From positions 1-29,531 of the forward strand of contig CAKPFM010000013.1 of the NCBI GenBank assembly GCA_934153945.1: DNA of 29,531 nucleotides, written 5' to 3'. The notes beneath the pieces were generated by a model, which saw only the letters and a list, made by a program, of their open reading frames with translations, was not told where the DNA came from and ran no database searches. This document shows positions 1 through 7,419 of this stretch, one piece after another (within the stretch, counting starts at the first letter, position 1; each line of letters begins with the position of its first letter). The position numbers and the translations under genes were made by a program. Origin of the DNA: an uncultured Bacilli bacterium (lineage in GTDB: Bacteria > Bacillota_I > Bacilli_A > RF39 > UBA660).

Positions 1-27
1 CTTTTATTCTATAAACATTATAACATC

Positions 28-60
28 AAAAAAGAATAGAATTTTATTTTTCTATTCTCT
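28..60 (-). terminator. Intrinsic terminator of the PrsW-like operon
   Basis: Read on the minus strand, AGAATAG (plus 52-58) pairs with CTATTCT (plus 33-39) and is followed by a run of T (plus 28-32). It lies about 25 bp after the stop codon of the gene ending at 85, as expected for rho-independent termination. Confidence 0.7.
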
Positions 61-84
61 TAAGTTAATAACATTGGAAGAACT

Positions 85-1227
85 CTATTTTTTTAATTTT
101 TTAGCATCATCTATTTGTTTTAAACCTAGATTAATGAAATATATTATAACTAACCAAGCAGCTATTGTTAATCCTATTTGTACTAAATAATATGGTAGGT
201 TTATTGGCATATCCCAAATACCATGTTCAACAACTGAAATAAGACAAACAAGTAAAAATCTTTTATCATTTAAATGTTTTTTATCTAATTTTTCAAATCC
301 TTTAACATACATTAATGCTGCACCTTCGATAGCGGCCCAAGCAACGTGACCACCAGGAGCTAAGAAACCACGAAGCTTTATAATTTGAATCATAGCAGCA
401 TCGCCACCACTTAAACCATATTTTAATATATATCCAGCTGTTTCAAATGCTGCAAATCCAGCACCAACAGCAGCTCCAATTAATAGTCCATCTAAAATAT
501 AGTTACTTTTTTTACTTTTGAATAAAAATAATGCTACGATAACAGCTTTTGCTGCTTCTTCAATTAGTCCAACCATTAATGCTCCCATATAATCAAGTTC
601 ACCAACAGTTATAATGTCAAAGTAAAGAATTGCTAAAAGAAGTGATAAAGCTCCACCTAAAATGAAGTATTTCATAACTTTATAAAATGGAATATTTTTA
701 AATAAATTTATTTCAAAGAAAAATATTAATATTGTAACTGGAACAGCAAATGCTCCTAACATAATCATTGCTGGTAAAAAGTTAAGATTACCGTAATTAA
801 TATATCCTATTCTAGTAGCAATATAGGCAATTAAGAAAAATATAAATATTTTAAAATATACCCATGCACTAGCTTTTTTAGGATCAATATCCTTAACATC
901 AGGAGTTGTTTCTTTACTACCACAAACAAACACTTCATCTAATTCTTCTTCAGTATGTTTTTTAGATGTATCTTTAAATAAATCTTTAAAAGTTACATAA
1001 TTTTCTGATTTAGCTCCTGTTATTTTATCTAAGTTTTCAGTTATTATATTTGATGCAGTTTTTTTATTAATTGGAAAACCACATTCTGGACAATTATTTT
1101 CAGTTCCATTTAATTTTGTTCCACATTCTGGGCAAAAATGTTGTTTATTGCTAGCGCCACATTGAGGGCAAAATTTAGTGCTTGATGAAATTTCATTACC
1201 ACATTCGTGACATTTAATTAGTGCCAT
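85..1227 (-). CDS. PrsW-type intramembrane protease with N-terminal zinc ribbons
   Basis: The 380-residue protein begins MALIKC and has two zinc-ribbon units (CHEC/CPQC, then CPEC/CPEC) in its first ~50 residues, a polar linker to about 118, then about eight hydrophobic segments. The membrane part carries the hallmarks of the PrsW / CPBP-like intramembrane protease group: EEAAK near residue 220, an FAAFE motif, GGHVAW, and VVEHGIWD with a conserved His. In this family the Glu and His residues form the active site that cuts membrane-spanning substrates such as anti-sigma factors. The start is set by GGAGG about 8 nt upstream. It lies 1 nt after the stop of the gene at 1229-1939, so the two are one operon. 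No anti-sigma substrate is recognisable nearby; the substrate is unknown. Confidence 0.82.
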   Translation of the reverse strand: MALIKCHECGNEISSSTKFCPQCGASNKQHFCPECGTKLNGTENNCPECGFPINKKTASNIITENLDKITGAKSENYVTFKDLFKDTSKKHTEEELDEVFVCGSKETTPDVKDIDPKKASAWVYFKIFIFFLIAYIATRIGYINYGNLNFLPAMIMLGAFAVPVTILIFFFEINLFKNIPFYKVMKYFILGGALSLLLAILYFDIITVGELDYMGALMVGLIEEAAKAVIVALFLFKSKKSNYILDGLLIGAAVGAGFAAFETAGYILKYGLSGGDAAMIQIIKLRGFLAPGGHVAWAAIEGAALMYVKGFEKLDKKHLNDKRFLLVCLISVVEHGIWDMPINLPYYLVQIGLTIAAWLVIIYFINLGLKQIDDAKKLKK

Positions 1228-1228
1228 A

Positions 1229-1939
1229 TTAATTACCTCCTTCAGTTAATGTATTAATAATATGTTCTACTACGGAATTAATTTCAGTAGAGTTTGTATT
1301 TTCTTCTTTACTTCCAATCATATATACTTTATTATTTATAGTTACTGCATATCTATTATCTACTATTAAGTGTCCATTACTTGTATAGTTATAAGCAATT
1401 CCATACACTAATTTATTTCCAATATTTCCAGATAATAAATCAATAGTTATTACAAGATCACTATATTCTTTTTTCATGTAGTTAGTAAAACTATTTAAAA
1501 ATGTTACTTGGTCATTAAAATTGTCATATCTACCAATAATTACATAAGGTATTACAACATTATTATTGTTAGTGTTTTTACCAACATAAATGTAACCATC
1601 ATTATCTGTTGCTACTTTATAACTAGATGGATATTCAAAAGATATTCCCATATTAGAGCTATTAAAAACTGAATATCCAGAAGTACTTGATGGAGTACTA
1701 GTACCACCAGAAGGATTTTGTTTATCTTGATTGAAAATAAAATATGCACCAACAATTAATAAAGCAATTATAACAATAGATTTATAATCAAATTTAAAAT
1801 TTTTTAACTTACTAGAATTAAAGTTATCTTTAATTTCTTCTTTAATATTTTGTTTTTTTAATTGATATCCACATTTTGGACAAGTTTCAGCTTGATCACT
1901 AATATTATTTTTACATTCAGGACATTTAATCAATGCCAT
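1229..1939 (-). CDS. Zinc-ribbon, single-pass membrane protein of unknown function
   Basis: The 236-residue protein starts MALIKC, like its downstream neighbour, and has a CPEC...CPKC zinc ribbon at residues 6-23. A charged linker follows, then one membrane segment (about 54-70, rich in I/L/V), a Ser/Thr/Gly-rich spacer, and an extracytoplasmic domain of about 140 residues starting near SGYSVFNSSNMGISFEYP. The pattern 'GISFEYPSSYKV' is typical of small secreted beta-rich domains (PsbP/DUF-type) of unknown role. The start is supported by AAGGAG 7 nt before ATG. The shared N-terminus and 1-nt spacing suggest it works with the PrsW-like protease, perhaps as sensor or substrate; this is inference. 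Confidence 0.7.
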   Translation of the reverse strand: MALIKCPECKNNISDQAETCPKCGYQLKKQNIKEEIKDNFNSSKLKNFKFDYKSIVIIALLIVGAYFIFNQDKQNPSGGTSTPSSTSGYSVFNSSNMGISFEYPSSYKVATDNDGYIYVGKNTNNNNVVIPYVIIGRYDNFNDQVTFLNSFTNYMKKEYSDLVITIDLLSGNIGNKLVYGIAYNYTSNGHLIVDNRYAVTINNKVYMIGSKEENTNSTEINSVVEHIINTLTEGGN

Positions 1940-1972
1940 AATATCACTCCTTCTACTTATTATTAAGCCAAT

Positions 1973-2015
1973 AATACAACAAAAAATACATAAAAAATAT
2001 ATAATTTGTTGTATT
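1973..2015. repeat. 11-bp perfect inverted repeat in the divergent intergenic region
   Basis: AATACAACAAA (1973-1983) and TTTGTTGTATT (2005-2015) are perfect inverted copies separated by 21 bp. They lie between the divergent starts at 1939 (minus) and 2139 (plus). A TATAAT on the minus strand (plus 2022-2027) is just upstream, so the repeat would lie in the leader of the minus-strand operon. It could be an operator or an mRNA hairpin. Confidence 0.5.
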
Positions 2016-2093
2016 AAGTATATTATAACTTAATTGCATTAAAAAGAATTATTGTCAAAATGTCATTGACTATTTAGTAAATTTTATATTTCA

Positions 2094-2122
2094 TTGAAAA
2101 AAGTGTTTTTTTTTGATATATT
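2094..2122 (+). promoter_or_regulatory. Sigma-A-type promoter of the double-HTH gene
   Basis: TTGAAA (2094-2099), a 17-bp spacer containing nine T, and TATATT (2117-2122). The start codon at 2139 follows after 16 nt with SD AAAGGTGAT, so the leader is very short. The open frame extends back to a TTG at 2094, but that TTG is the -35 box, so it is not the start. Confidence 0.7.
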
Positions 2123-2138
2123 ATTAAAGGTGATTTAT

Positions 2139-3833
2139 ATGAAATTCAATGATATTTTAAATAAATATATAGATTTAATAGAATGTAATTCAAAAGACAT
2201 TGCTAAATACTCTAATTTATCAGAATCAATAATAAGTAGATATAAAAGTGGTAATAGAATTCCTAATAGTGAAAATTTAAAAAAAATTAGTGAAGCATTA
2301 TCTATACTTTCAGATAGAAAATATAAAACTGAAGAAATTTTTAATGAATTTAATAGCTGTATTAATGATATTGAATTTGATTTTGATATAATAAGATGTA
2401 ATTTAAATAAATTAATTGTATGTCTTGATATAAATGCTAGTAAATTAGCTAAATTTTTAAATTTTGATGCATCATATCTTTCAAGAATTAGAAATGGTAA
2501 TAGAGTTCCATCTAATAAGCAAGAATTTGTAGATGGATTAACTAATTATATAGTAAAAAAATATGATAATGAAAATTATAAAGAGAACTTAAGTATTTTA
2601 TTTAATTGTAGTTTAAATGAAATAAATGAAAAAAAGATAAAAGATTGGATTTTATATAATAAAGTAACAAATGATAATGAAGTATCTAAATTTTTAAGAA
2701 ACTTAGATAGTTTTAATTTAGGTGATTATATAAAAGCAATTAAATTTGATGAATTAAAAGTACCATATATTCCATTTTACAAACCTAAAACAAAGTCATA
2801 TTATGGAATAGAAGAAATGAAAAAAGGCGAACTTGATTTTTTTAAAGGAACTGTTTTATCAAAATCAATGGAAAGTATTTTTATGTGTAGTGATATGCCT
2901 ATGGAAGATATGGCTAATGATACTTTGTTTGGTAAGCATTGGATGTTTGCTATTGCGATGTGTTTGAAAAAAGGATTACATTTAAATATAATTCATAATT
3001 TAGATAGACCATTTAATGAAATGATGTTAGGGCTTGAAAGTTGGATACCTATTTATATGACTGGACAAATAACACCATATTATTTAAAAAATAATAAAAC
3101 AAATATATATAATCATTTTAATTATGTGTCTGGAACTGTTGCTTTAACTGGAGAATGTATTAGTGGATTTCATGATAAAGGAAAGTATTATTTAACAACT
3201 AATGATAAAGAAGTTGAATATTATAAGGAAAAAGCTAACTTATTACTAAAAAAAGCAAATTCGCTTATGAATATATATAGAGAAGAACAAAAAGAAGAAT
3301 ATAAATTATTTTTATTAAATGATTCTAAAACTAATGGGAATAGAAAAAGGATATTTTCTTCATTACCATTATTTACTATAAATAATGATCTTCTTATTAA
3401 AATTTTAAAAAGAAATAACATTTCTGACAATGATATTAATGTTATATTATCTTTTAAAAAAGAAGAAGAAAAAAATATGAAATTAATATTAAAGAACAAT
3501 GAAATAAATGATATTATTTATAAATTAAATAAAGATGATTTGAATAGTGATATATATCTTTCATTAGAAAATATATTTTATCACAAAAAGGTTAAGTATA
3601 ATTATGAAGAGTATTTAGAACATTTAAATAGTACATTTAAATATGCTGAAAATAATAAAAATTACAAAGTTACTGTTAATGATTATAAAACATTTAATAA
3701 TATTAATATAACTATTTTAAAAGATAATTATGTTATTCTTTCAAAAAATTCTGATCCAATTATTCATTTTGTTATAAGACATCCTAAATTAGTAGATGCA
3801 ATAGATAATTTTGATCCAACAGTAAAAGAATAA
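2139..3833 (+). CDS. Double-HTH (XRE-like) protein with large unrecognised C-terminal domain
   Basis: The protein has 564 residues from the ATG at 2139, which has SD AAAGGTGAT. Two helix-turn-helix units are visible: residues ~1-55 (SKDIAKYSNLSESIISRYKSG) and ~100-145 (SKLAKFLNFDASYLSRIRNG), both ending in the GNR-P turn typical of XRE/Cro repressors. The remaining ~400 residues are not recognised. They include a segment with LHLNIIHNLDRPFNEMMLGLE and a C-terminal charged part rich in K/N. No membrane segment or enzymatic motif was found. It stands alone, with its own promoter and a terminator at 3932. It is probably a cytoplasmic DNA-binding regulator; targets may include the divergent operon or the pilin pair downstream, but this is inference. 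Confidence 0.7.
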   Translation: MKFNDILNKYIDLIECNSKDIAKYSNLSESIISRYKSGNRIPNSENLKKISEALSILSDRKYKTEEIFNEFNSCINDIEFDFDIIRCNLNKLIVCLDINASKLAKFLNFDASYLSRIRNGNRVPSNKQEFVDGLTNYIVKKYDNENYKENLSILFNCSLNEINEKKIKDWILYNKVTNDNEVSKFLRNLDSFNLGDYIKAIKFDELKVPYIPFYKPKTKSYYGIEEMKKGELDFFKGTVLSKSMESIFMCSDMPMEDMANDTLFGKHWMFAIAMCLKKGLHLNIIHNLDRPFNEMMLGLESWIPIYMTGQITPYYLKNNKTNIYNHFNYVSGTVALTGECISGFHDKGKYYLTTNDKEVEYYKEKANLLLKKANSLMNIYREEQKEEYKLFLLNDSKTNGNRKRIFSSLPLFTINNDLLIKILKRNNISDNDINVILSFKKEEEKNMKLILKNNEINDIIYKLNKDDLNSDIYLSLENIFYHKKVKYNYEEYLEHLNSTFKYAENNKNYKVTVNDYKTFNNINITILKDNYVILSKNSDPIIHFVIRHPKLVDAIDNFDPTVKE

Positions 3834-3931
3834 AAATATCAATTTTAATTTTTAAAACTATAGTATATATTTTTGCTAATATAGTATATTAATTAGAAAA
3901 ATATAAGTTTTAAGTATATTAAATATTGAAG

Positions 3932-3958
3932 AAAATCTACACAGAAGTGTAGGTTTTT
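3932..3958 (+). terminator. Intrinsic terminator after the double-HTH gene
   Basis: AAATCTACAC pairs with GTGTAGGTTT around an AGAA loop (3943-3946), followed by T residues. It lies about 100 bp after the stop codon at 3833. The stretch 3834-3931 shows nothing else. Downstream DNA from 3970 belongs to the 881-bp repeat. Confidence 0.7.
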
Positions 3959-4040
3959 AATTTATATAAAATAGATAAATAATGAAAAGTAAAAAAAGTA
4001 AAGAAAACATGTTGCAAAAAAATGGAAAAATATGGTAATA

Positions 4041-4101
4041 TTGTATTGTAAAACAAAATAGTAATATAGTTTGTAAATAGTACAGGAAAATATCATATAA
4101 A
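4041..4101 (+). promoter_or_regulatory. Candidate promoters of pilin-like gene 1
   Basis: Two overlapping options exist: TTGTAT (4041-4046) with an 18-bp spacer to TATAGT (4065-4070), and TTGTAA (4071-4076) with a 19-bp spacer to TATAAA (4096-4101). Either would give a leader of about 95-125 nt that includes the hairpins at 4124-4200. The same DNA lies at +1223 for the second gene. Confidence 0.4.
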
Positions 4102-4123
4102 AGAAAGAAAAAAATATGACTCG

Positions 4124-4200
4124 CCTCTGTTTACTATTTGTAAACGGGGGGGTAATTTTACCAACTCTCTTTTTTATTACTTAAATAAAAGGAGTGAGTT
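4124..4200 (+). promoter_or_regulatory. Structured 5' leader with G7 tract and a hairpin sequestering the SD
   Basis: Three adjacent hairpins can be drawn. (1) CCTCTGTTTAC pairs with GTAAACGGGGG (4124-4150, loop TATTT). (2) GGTA/TACC occupies 4151-4162. (3) AACTC plus TTTTATT (4163-4178) pairs with AATAAAA plus GAGTT (4184-4200), with wobble pairs and small bulges, covering the SD AAGGAG (4189-4194). A run of seven G (4146-4152) stands out in this AT-rich DNA. The layout fits translational control by leader folding, or length variation of the G tract. No known riboswitch class was recognised. Confidence 0.55.
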
Positions 4201-4202
4201 TG

Positions 4203-5192
4203 ATGAAAGAAAAAGGTTTTACACTTATAGAGTTATTAGCTGTAATAGTAATATTATCAGTAATAGCTTTAATAACAACACCAATGGTAATTGGCGTAAT
4301 AGAAAGTAGTAAGAAGGGTGCGAAGGAGTCAAGTGCATCAGGATATGTAGGTGCATTAGAACAGTATCAAGTGACAGCAGAGATATTAGGTAAAAAAGTA
4401 ATACCGGATACAACACTGTCAACTGATGATTTAAAACAATATGATATTGATGTAAAAGGGGAAATACCAATAGATGGATATGTAACAATAAAAAATAAAC
4501 AAGTAGTAGATTATAAATTACAATTTGATGAATATTTAGTAAGTTATAATTCAGGAAAAAATAAAGGTGAAGCAACAAAAGAAAAAATAAAAGGAGATTA
4601 TACTGTTTATAAAGAAGGAGAACAGGTTACAATAGATGGAGTATCATATCATGTTATAAAAAATTCATCATCATATAGTGATAGTGTAACATTACTTAGA
4701 GATGAATCGATAGGTGAAATGATGTTTGATGACAATGGTGGAACAGATTTTGAAACATCAACATTAAAGACATATTTAAATAGTACATATAAAGATACAT
4801 TTGGGGATAAAAAACAATATATTAAAGAAATAACATTAATTGATTTTGGAAAGATAGTAATTAGTGTAGATTCATGTGGTAAAAAATATTATTCTGATTT
4901 TGAAAATATAGAAGGAACTTTAGGTTATCTATATAAAAAGTATGAATGGATAGGTGATCAATTTCTTTGGACAAAAGATGGTTCTTCAGTTGGTATAAGT
5001 AAAACAATAGGCAAAGATAATATTATTTGTGATGATGCTGTACATTATAGCTATCATACTGCTAAGTATACTCCAGGTTCTGGGTTTGAATATATAAGTT
5101 CAGGACCAGAATATATTATTGCTATGGGTGGTGATGCTGAATCATCAATAAATGTAAGACCTGTAATAGTTATAGAAAAAGAAGCATTATAG
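4203..5192 (+). CDS. Type IV pilin-like protein 1, variable C-terminal domain
   Basis: The 329-residue protein has a class III (prepilin) signal: KEKG followed by FTLIELLAVIVILSVIALI, with cleavage expected between G and F and the conserved Glu at mature position 5. A hydrophobic helix anchors it. After a pilin-like alpha/beta region comes a domain beginning VTIDGVSYHVIKNS with LLRDESIGEMMFDD and LKTYLNSTYKD. This resembles Bacillota surface domains of the DUF6273 / FGE-lectin-like type that end in VRP. Residues 1-216 are nearly identical to the gene at 5426; residues ~217-315 are unrelated; the end NVRPVIVIEKEAL is shared. The frame is open from a GTG at 4194, but ATG 4203 has the proper SD spacing. 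It is expected to be membrane-anchored then pilus- or surface-displayed. No prepilin peptidase or assembly ATPase is present in the window. Confidence 0.85.
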   Translation: MKEKGFTLIELLAVIVILSVIALITTPMVIGVIESSKKGAKESSASGYVGALEQYQVTAEILGKKVIPDTTLSTDDLKQYDIDVKGEIPIDGYVTIKNKQVVDYKLQFDEYLVSYNSGKNKGEATKEKIKGDYTVYKEGEQVTIDGVSYHVIKNSSSYSDSVTLLRDESIGEMMFDDNGGTDFETSTLKTYLNSTYKDTFGDKKQYIKEITLIDFGKIVISVDSCGKKYYSDFENIEGTLGYLYKKYEWIGDQFLWTKDGSSVGISKTIGKDNIICDDAVHYSYHTAKYTPGSGFEYISSGPEYIIAMGGDAESSINVRPVIVIEKEAL

Positions 5193-6073
5193 AATAGATA
5201 AATAATGAAAAGTAAAAAAAGTAAAGAAAACATGTTGCAAAAAAATGGGAAAATATGGTAATATTGTATTGTAAAACAAAATAGTAATATAGTTTGTAAA
5301 TAGTACAGGAAAATATCATATAAAAGAAAGAAAAAAATATGACTCGCCTCTGTTTACTATTTGTAAACGGGGGGGTAATTTTACCAACTCTCTTTTTTAT
5401 TACTTAAATAAAAGGAGTGAGTTTGATGAAAGAAAAAGGTTTTACACTTATAGAGTTATTAGCTGTAATAGTAATATTATCAGTAATAGCTTTAATAACA
5501 ACACCAATGGTAATTGGCGTAATAGAAAGTAGTAAGAAGGGTGCGAAGGAGTCAAGTGCATCAGGATATGTAGGTGCATTAGAACAGTATCAAGTGACAG
5601 CAGAGATATTAGGTAAAAAAGTAATACCGGATACAACACTGTCAACTGATGATTTAAAACAATATGATATTGATGTAAAAGGGGAAATACCAATAGATGG
5701 ATATGTAACAATAAAAAATAAACAAGTAGTAGATTATAAATTACAATTTGATGAATATTTAGTAAGTTATAATTCAGGAAAAAATAAAGGTGAAGCAACA
5801 AAAGAAAAAATAAAAGGAGATTATACTGTTTATAAAGAAGGAGAACAGGTTACAATAGATGGAGTATCATATCATGTTATAAAAAATTCATCATCATATA
5901 GTGATAGTGTAACATTACTTAGAGATGAATCGATAGGTGAAATGATGTTTGATGACAATGGTGGAACAGATTTTGAAACATCAACATTAAAGACATATTT
6001 AAATAGTACATATAAAGATACATTTGGGGATAAAAAACAATATATTAAAAAAATAACATTAATTGATTTTGGA
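5193..6073 (+). repeat. 881-bp direct repeat, copy 2
   Basis: Second copy of 3970-4850, beginning directly after the stop codon of the first pilin-like gene (5192) and including an identical leader with G7 at 5369-5375. The tandem arrangement means homologous recombination between copies could delete or amplify one 1223-bp unit and swap 3' ends. Confidence 0.93.
5347..5423 (+). promoter_or_regulatory. Structured leader, second copy
   Basis: Same three hairpins and G7 tract as 4124-4200, shifted by 1223 bp, with no base differences. It precedes the start at 5426 by 2 nt. Conservation over the non-coding leader is as strong as over the coding part, which could reflect recent duplication and does not prove function. 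Confidence 0.55.
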
Positions 6074-6490
6074 GCAGATGATAATACTGAAAATGCTTTT
6101 CAAAATATAAAAGATGATAATGACAATCCTACAATTGTTATAAATAGTAATTATGATTTTGCTGAAGGAACATATATGTATTTATATAAGAAAAATTATA
6201 GTTGGCTAATAGATAATTGGTATGTCAAGGGAGAATCTATTATTGATGATACAGGACACATTAAAAATGGTGGATATACTTGGACAAAATCTACAAAAAG
6301 CTTTAATAATATAACTTACATAATAATTCAAGCAAGTAGTTGTATGAATGAATATTTGACTATACACTATATGGGGTTATTTGCAGATGGATATTCCAAA
6401 CATGAAACATGTGTTATGGGTGGTAGAGGAGGAATCTATGAAGGAGCAAATGTAAGACCAGTAATAGTTATAGAAAAAGAAGCGTTATAG
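5426..6490 (+). CDS. Type IV pilin-like protein 2, variable C-terminal domain
   Basis: The 354-residue protein has the same prepilin signal (KEKG/FTLIELL) and first ~216 residues as the gene at 4203, with one Glu-to-Lys change. The C-terminal ~125 residues then differ: they start GADDNTENAFQNIKDD and contain YLYKKNYSWL, GGYTWTKST and several Cys (SSCMNEY, HETCVMGG). The protein ends with the shared NVRPVIVIEKEAL, coded by almost the same DNA as in gene 1. ATG 5426 is chosen over an upstream GTG because of AAGGAG spacing. A short YLYKK-Y-W stretch also occurs in gene 1, so the variable parts may be distant homologues within one fold. The next gene starts 16 nt downstream and is probably cotranscribed. 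Confidence 0.85.
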   Translation: MKEKGFTLIELLAVIVILSVIALITTPMVIGVIESSKKGAKESSASGYVGALEQYQVTAEILGKKVIPDTTLSTDDLKQYDIDVKGEIPIDGYVTIKNKQVVDYKLQFDEYLVSYNSGKNKGEATKEKIKGDYTVYKEGEQVTIDGVSYHVIKNSSSYSDSVTLLRDESIGEMMFDDNGGTDFETSTLKTYLNSTYKDTFGDKKQYIKKITLIDFGADDNTENAFQNIKDDNDNPTIVINSNYDFAEGTYMYLYKKNYSWLIDNWYVKGESIIDDTGHIKNGGYTWTKSTKSFNNITYIIIQASSCMNEYLTIHYMGLFADGYSKHETCVMGGRGGIYEGANVRPVIVIEKEAL

Positions 6491-6506
6491 AATAGGAGTT
6501 AAAATT

Positions 6507-7364
6507 ATGTTATGTAGTAAATGTGGAACACAAAATGAACAAAATTCAAAATTTTGTGTCGGATGTGGTAATATTATTGAAACAACAAATTTATTTGATA
6601 ATCAAGAATTAAATAATAATATAAATAATCAACAAACAAATAATTATAATATAAGTCAAGAATATGAAAAAGATATTGATGAAGAATTAATACAAGCATA
6701 TATTGGAAAAAATGAAAAGAAAATAAGAAGAAAAGGTGGGACAATATTACCAATTTTGGTAGGGCCAGCATATTATTTTTATAGAAAATTATATATTGAG
6801 GGTGTAATATGGTTAGGAATTATAATAATAGTTGAACTTTTTTTAGAAAATTACGCTTTATCAATTTATTCTTTTTCGGCAATTATAGCTGGATTTATAT
6901 TTAGAATTTTATATTTAAATAAAGTAAACAAAGATATATCAAAAATAAAGAAAGAAAATTTGCATAAAAGTATAGATGACTTAAAAAATATTTGTTCTAA
7001 AAAAGGTGGAACAAATGAATTAGTGGTTTTTATAGTAATAATTTTTTATGGTGGATTAATGTATTTAGAATCTAATCAAATAGGAACTGATACAGTAATT
7101 TGTAAAAATATTAATAATGAAAAAATAACGATGAAAATTAATTCAAAAGGTGAATATGTGAACACTATAAATCTTATTTATGAAGCAGATAATGAATATG
7201 CACTTAGTGTAATGTATAGTTTAATGAAATCAGAATATCCAAATGAAAAAATCGAACAAAATGGACTATCTTTAAATATAAACTTTGATATGAAAAACAA
7301 AAAAGTAAATAAAAAGGAATATATTAGTAATTCAGAACAAAAAGGTTATGTGTGCCAAAAATAA
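6507..7364 (+). CDS. Zinc-ribbon multi-pass membrane protein (DUF2628-like)
   Basis: The 285-residue protein opens with a zinc ribbon, MLCSKCGTQN...CVGCG (residues 3-21), then an Asn-rich linker. A basic patch follows, with a membrane region where GPAYYFYRKLYIEGVIWLGI resembles the DUF2628 family signature (GPFYYLYRK). Further hydrophobic segments follow, then a C-terminal region that could be extracytoplasmic (from about 190) and ends in QKGYVCQK. The SD AATAGGAG is 9 nt before ATG. It lies 16 nt behind pilin-like gene 2, so it is probably cotranscribed. No function is known for such proteins. Confidence 0.7.
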   Translation: MLCSKCGTQNEQNSKFCVGCGNIIETTNLFDNQELNNNINNQQTNNYNISQEYEKDIDEELIQAYIGKNEKKIRRKGGTILPILVGPAYYFYRKLYIEGVIWLGIIIIVELFLENYALSIYSFSAIIAGFIFRILYLNKVNKDISKIKKENLHKSIDDLKNICSKKGGTNELVVFIVIIFYGGLMYLESNQIGTDTVICKNINNEKITMKINSKGEYVNTINLIYEADNEYALSVMYSLMKSEYPNEKIEQNGLSLNINFDMKNKKVNKKEYISNSEQKGYVCQK

Positions 7365-7369
7365 TTTTG

Positions 7370-7397
7370 TTGAAATTTAATTAAAGTATGATACAAT
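7370..7397 (+). promoter_or_regulatory. Promoter of the tandem anchored-protein genes
   Basis: TTGAAA (7370-7375), 16-bp spacer and TACAAT (7392-7397), 22 nt before the start codon at 7420. The short leader with SD ATAGGAG fits the compact promoters seen elsewhere in the window. Confidence 0.6.
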
Positions 7398-7419
7398 TAA
7401 ATAGGATAGGAGTGATTGT

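Larger units (their letters stand above)
3970..4850 (+). repeat. 881-bp direct repeat, copy 1 (pilin leader plus N-terminal coding region)
   Basis: This stretch matches 5193-6073 at a constant offset of 1223 bp with two mismatches seen by eye (near 4025 and at 4826, the latter changing Glu to Lys). It spans about 230 bp of upstream leader and the first ~216 codons of the pilin-like gene. Homology stops abruptly within the codons after LIDFG. No terminal inverted repeats, target duplication or transposase were seen, so it is a gene duplication or recombination unit and not an insertion element. Confidence 0.93.

Noticed and set aside
2094..2138. N-terminal extension of the double-HTH protein from a TTG codon
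   Set aside because: The TTG is the -35 box TTGAAA and the extension covers the promoter; ATG 2139 has a proper SD.
4146..4152. G-quadruplex as in Neisseria pilE
   Set aside because: Only one G run is present; four runs are needed for an intramolecular quadruplex.
4225..4578. Antisense open frames within the pilin repeats and in other AT-rich genes
   Set aside because: Long Leu/Ile/Tyr-rich frames opposite real genes are shadows of A-rich codons; no SD and no conserved motif.
3970..6073. Insertion sequence or transposon as the cause of the 881-bp repeat
   Set aside because: No transposase, terminal inverted repeats or target-site duplication; borders fit gene duplication.
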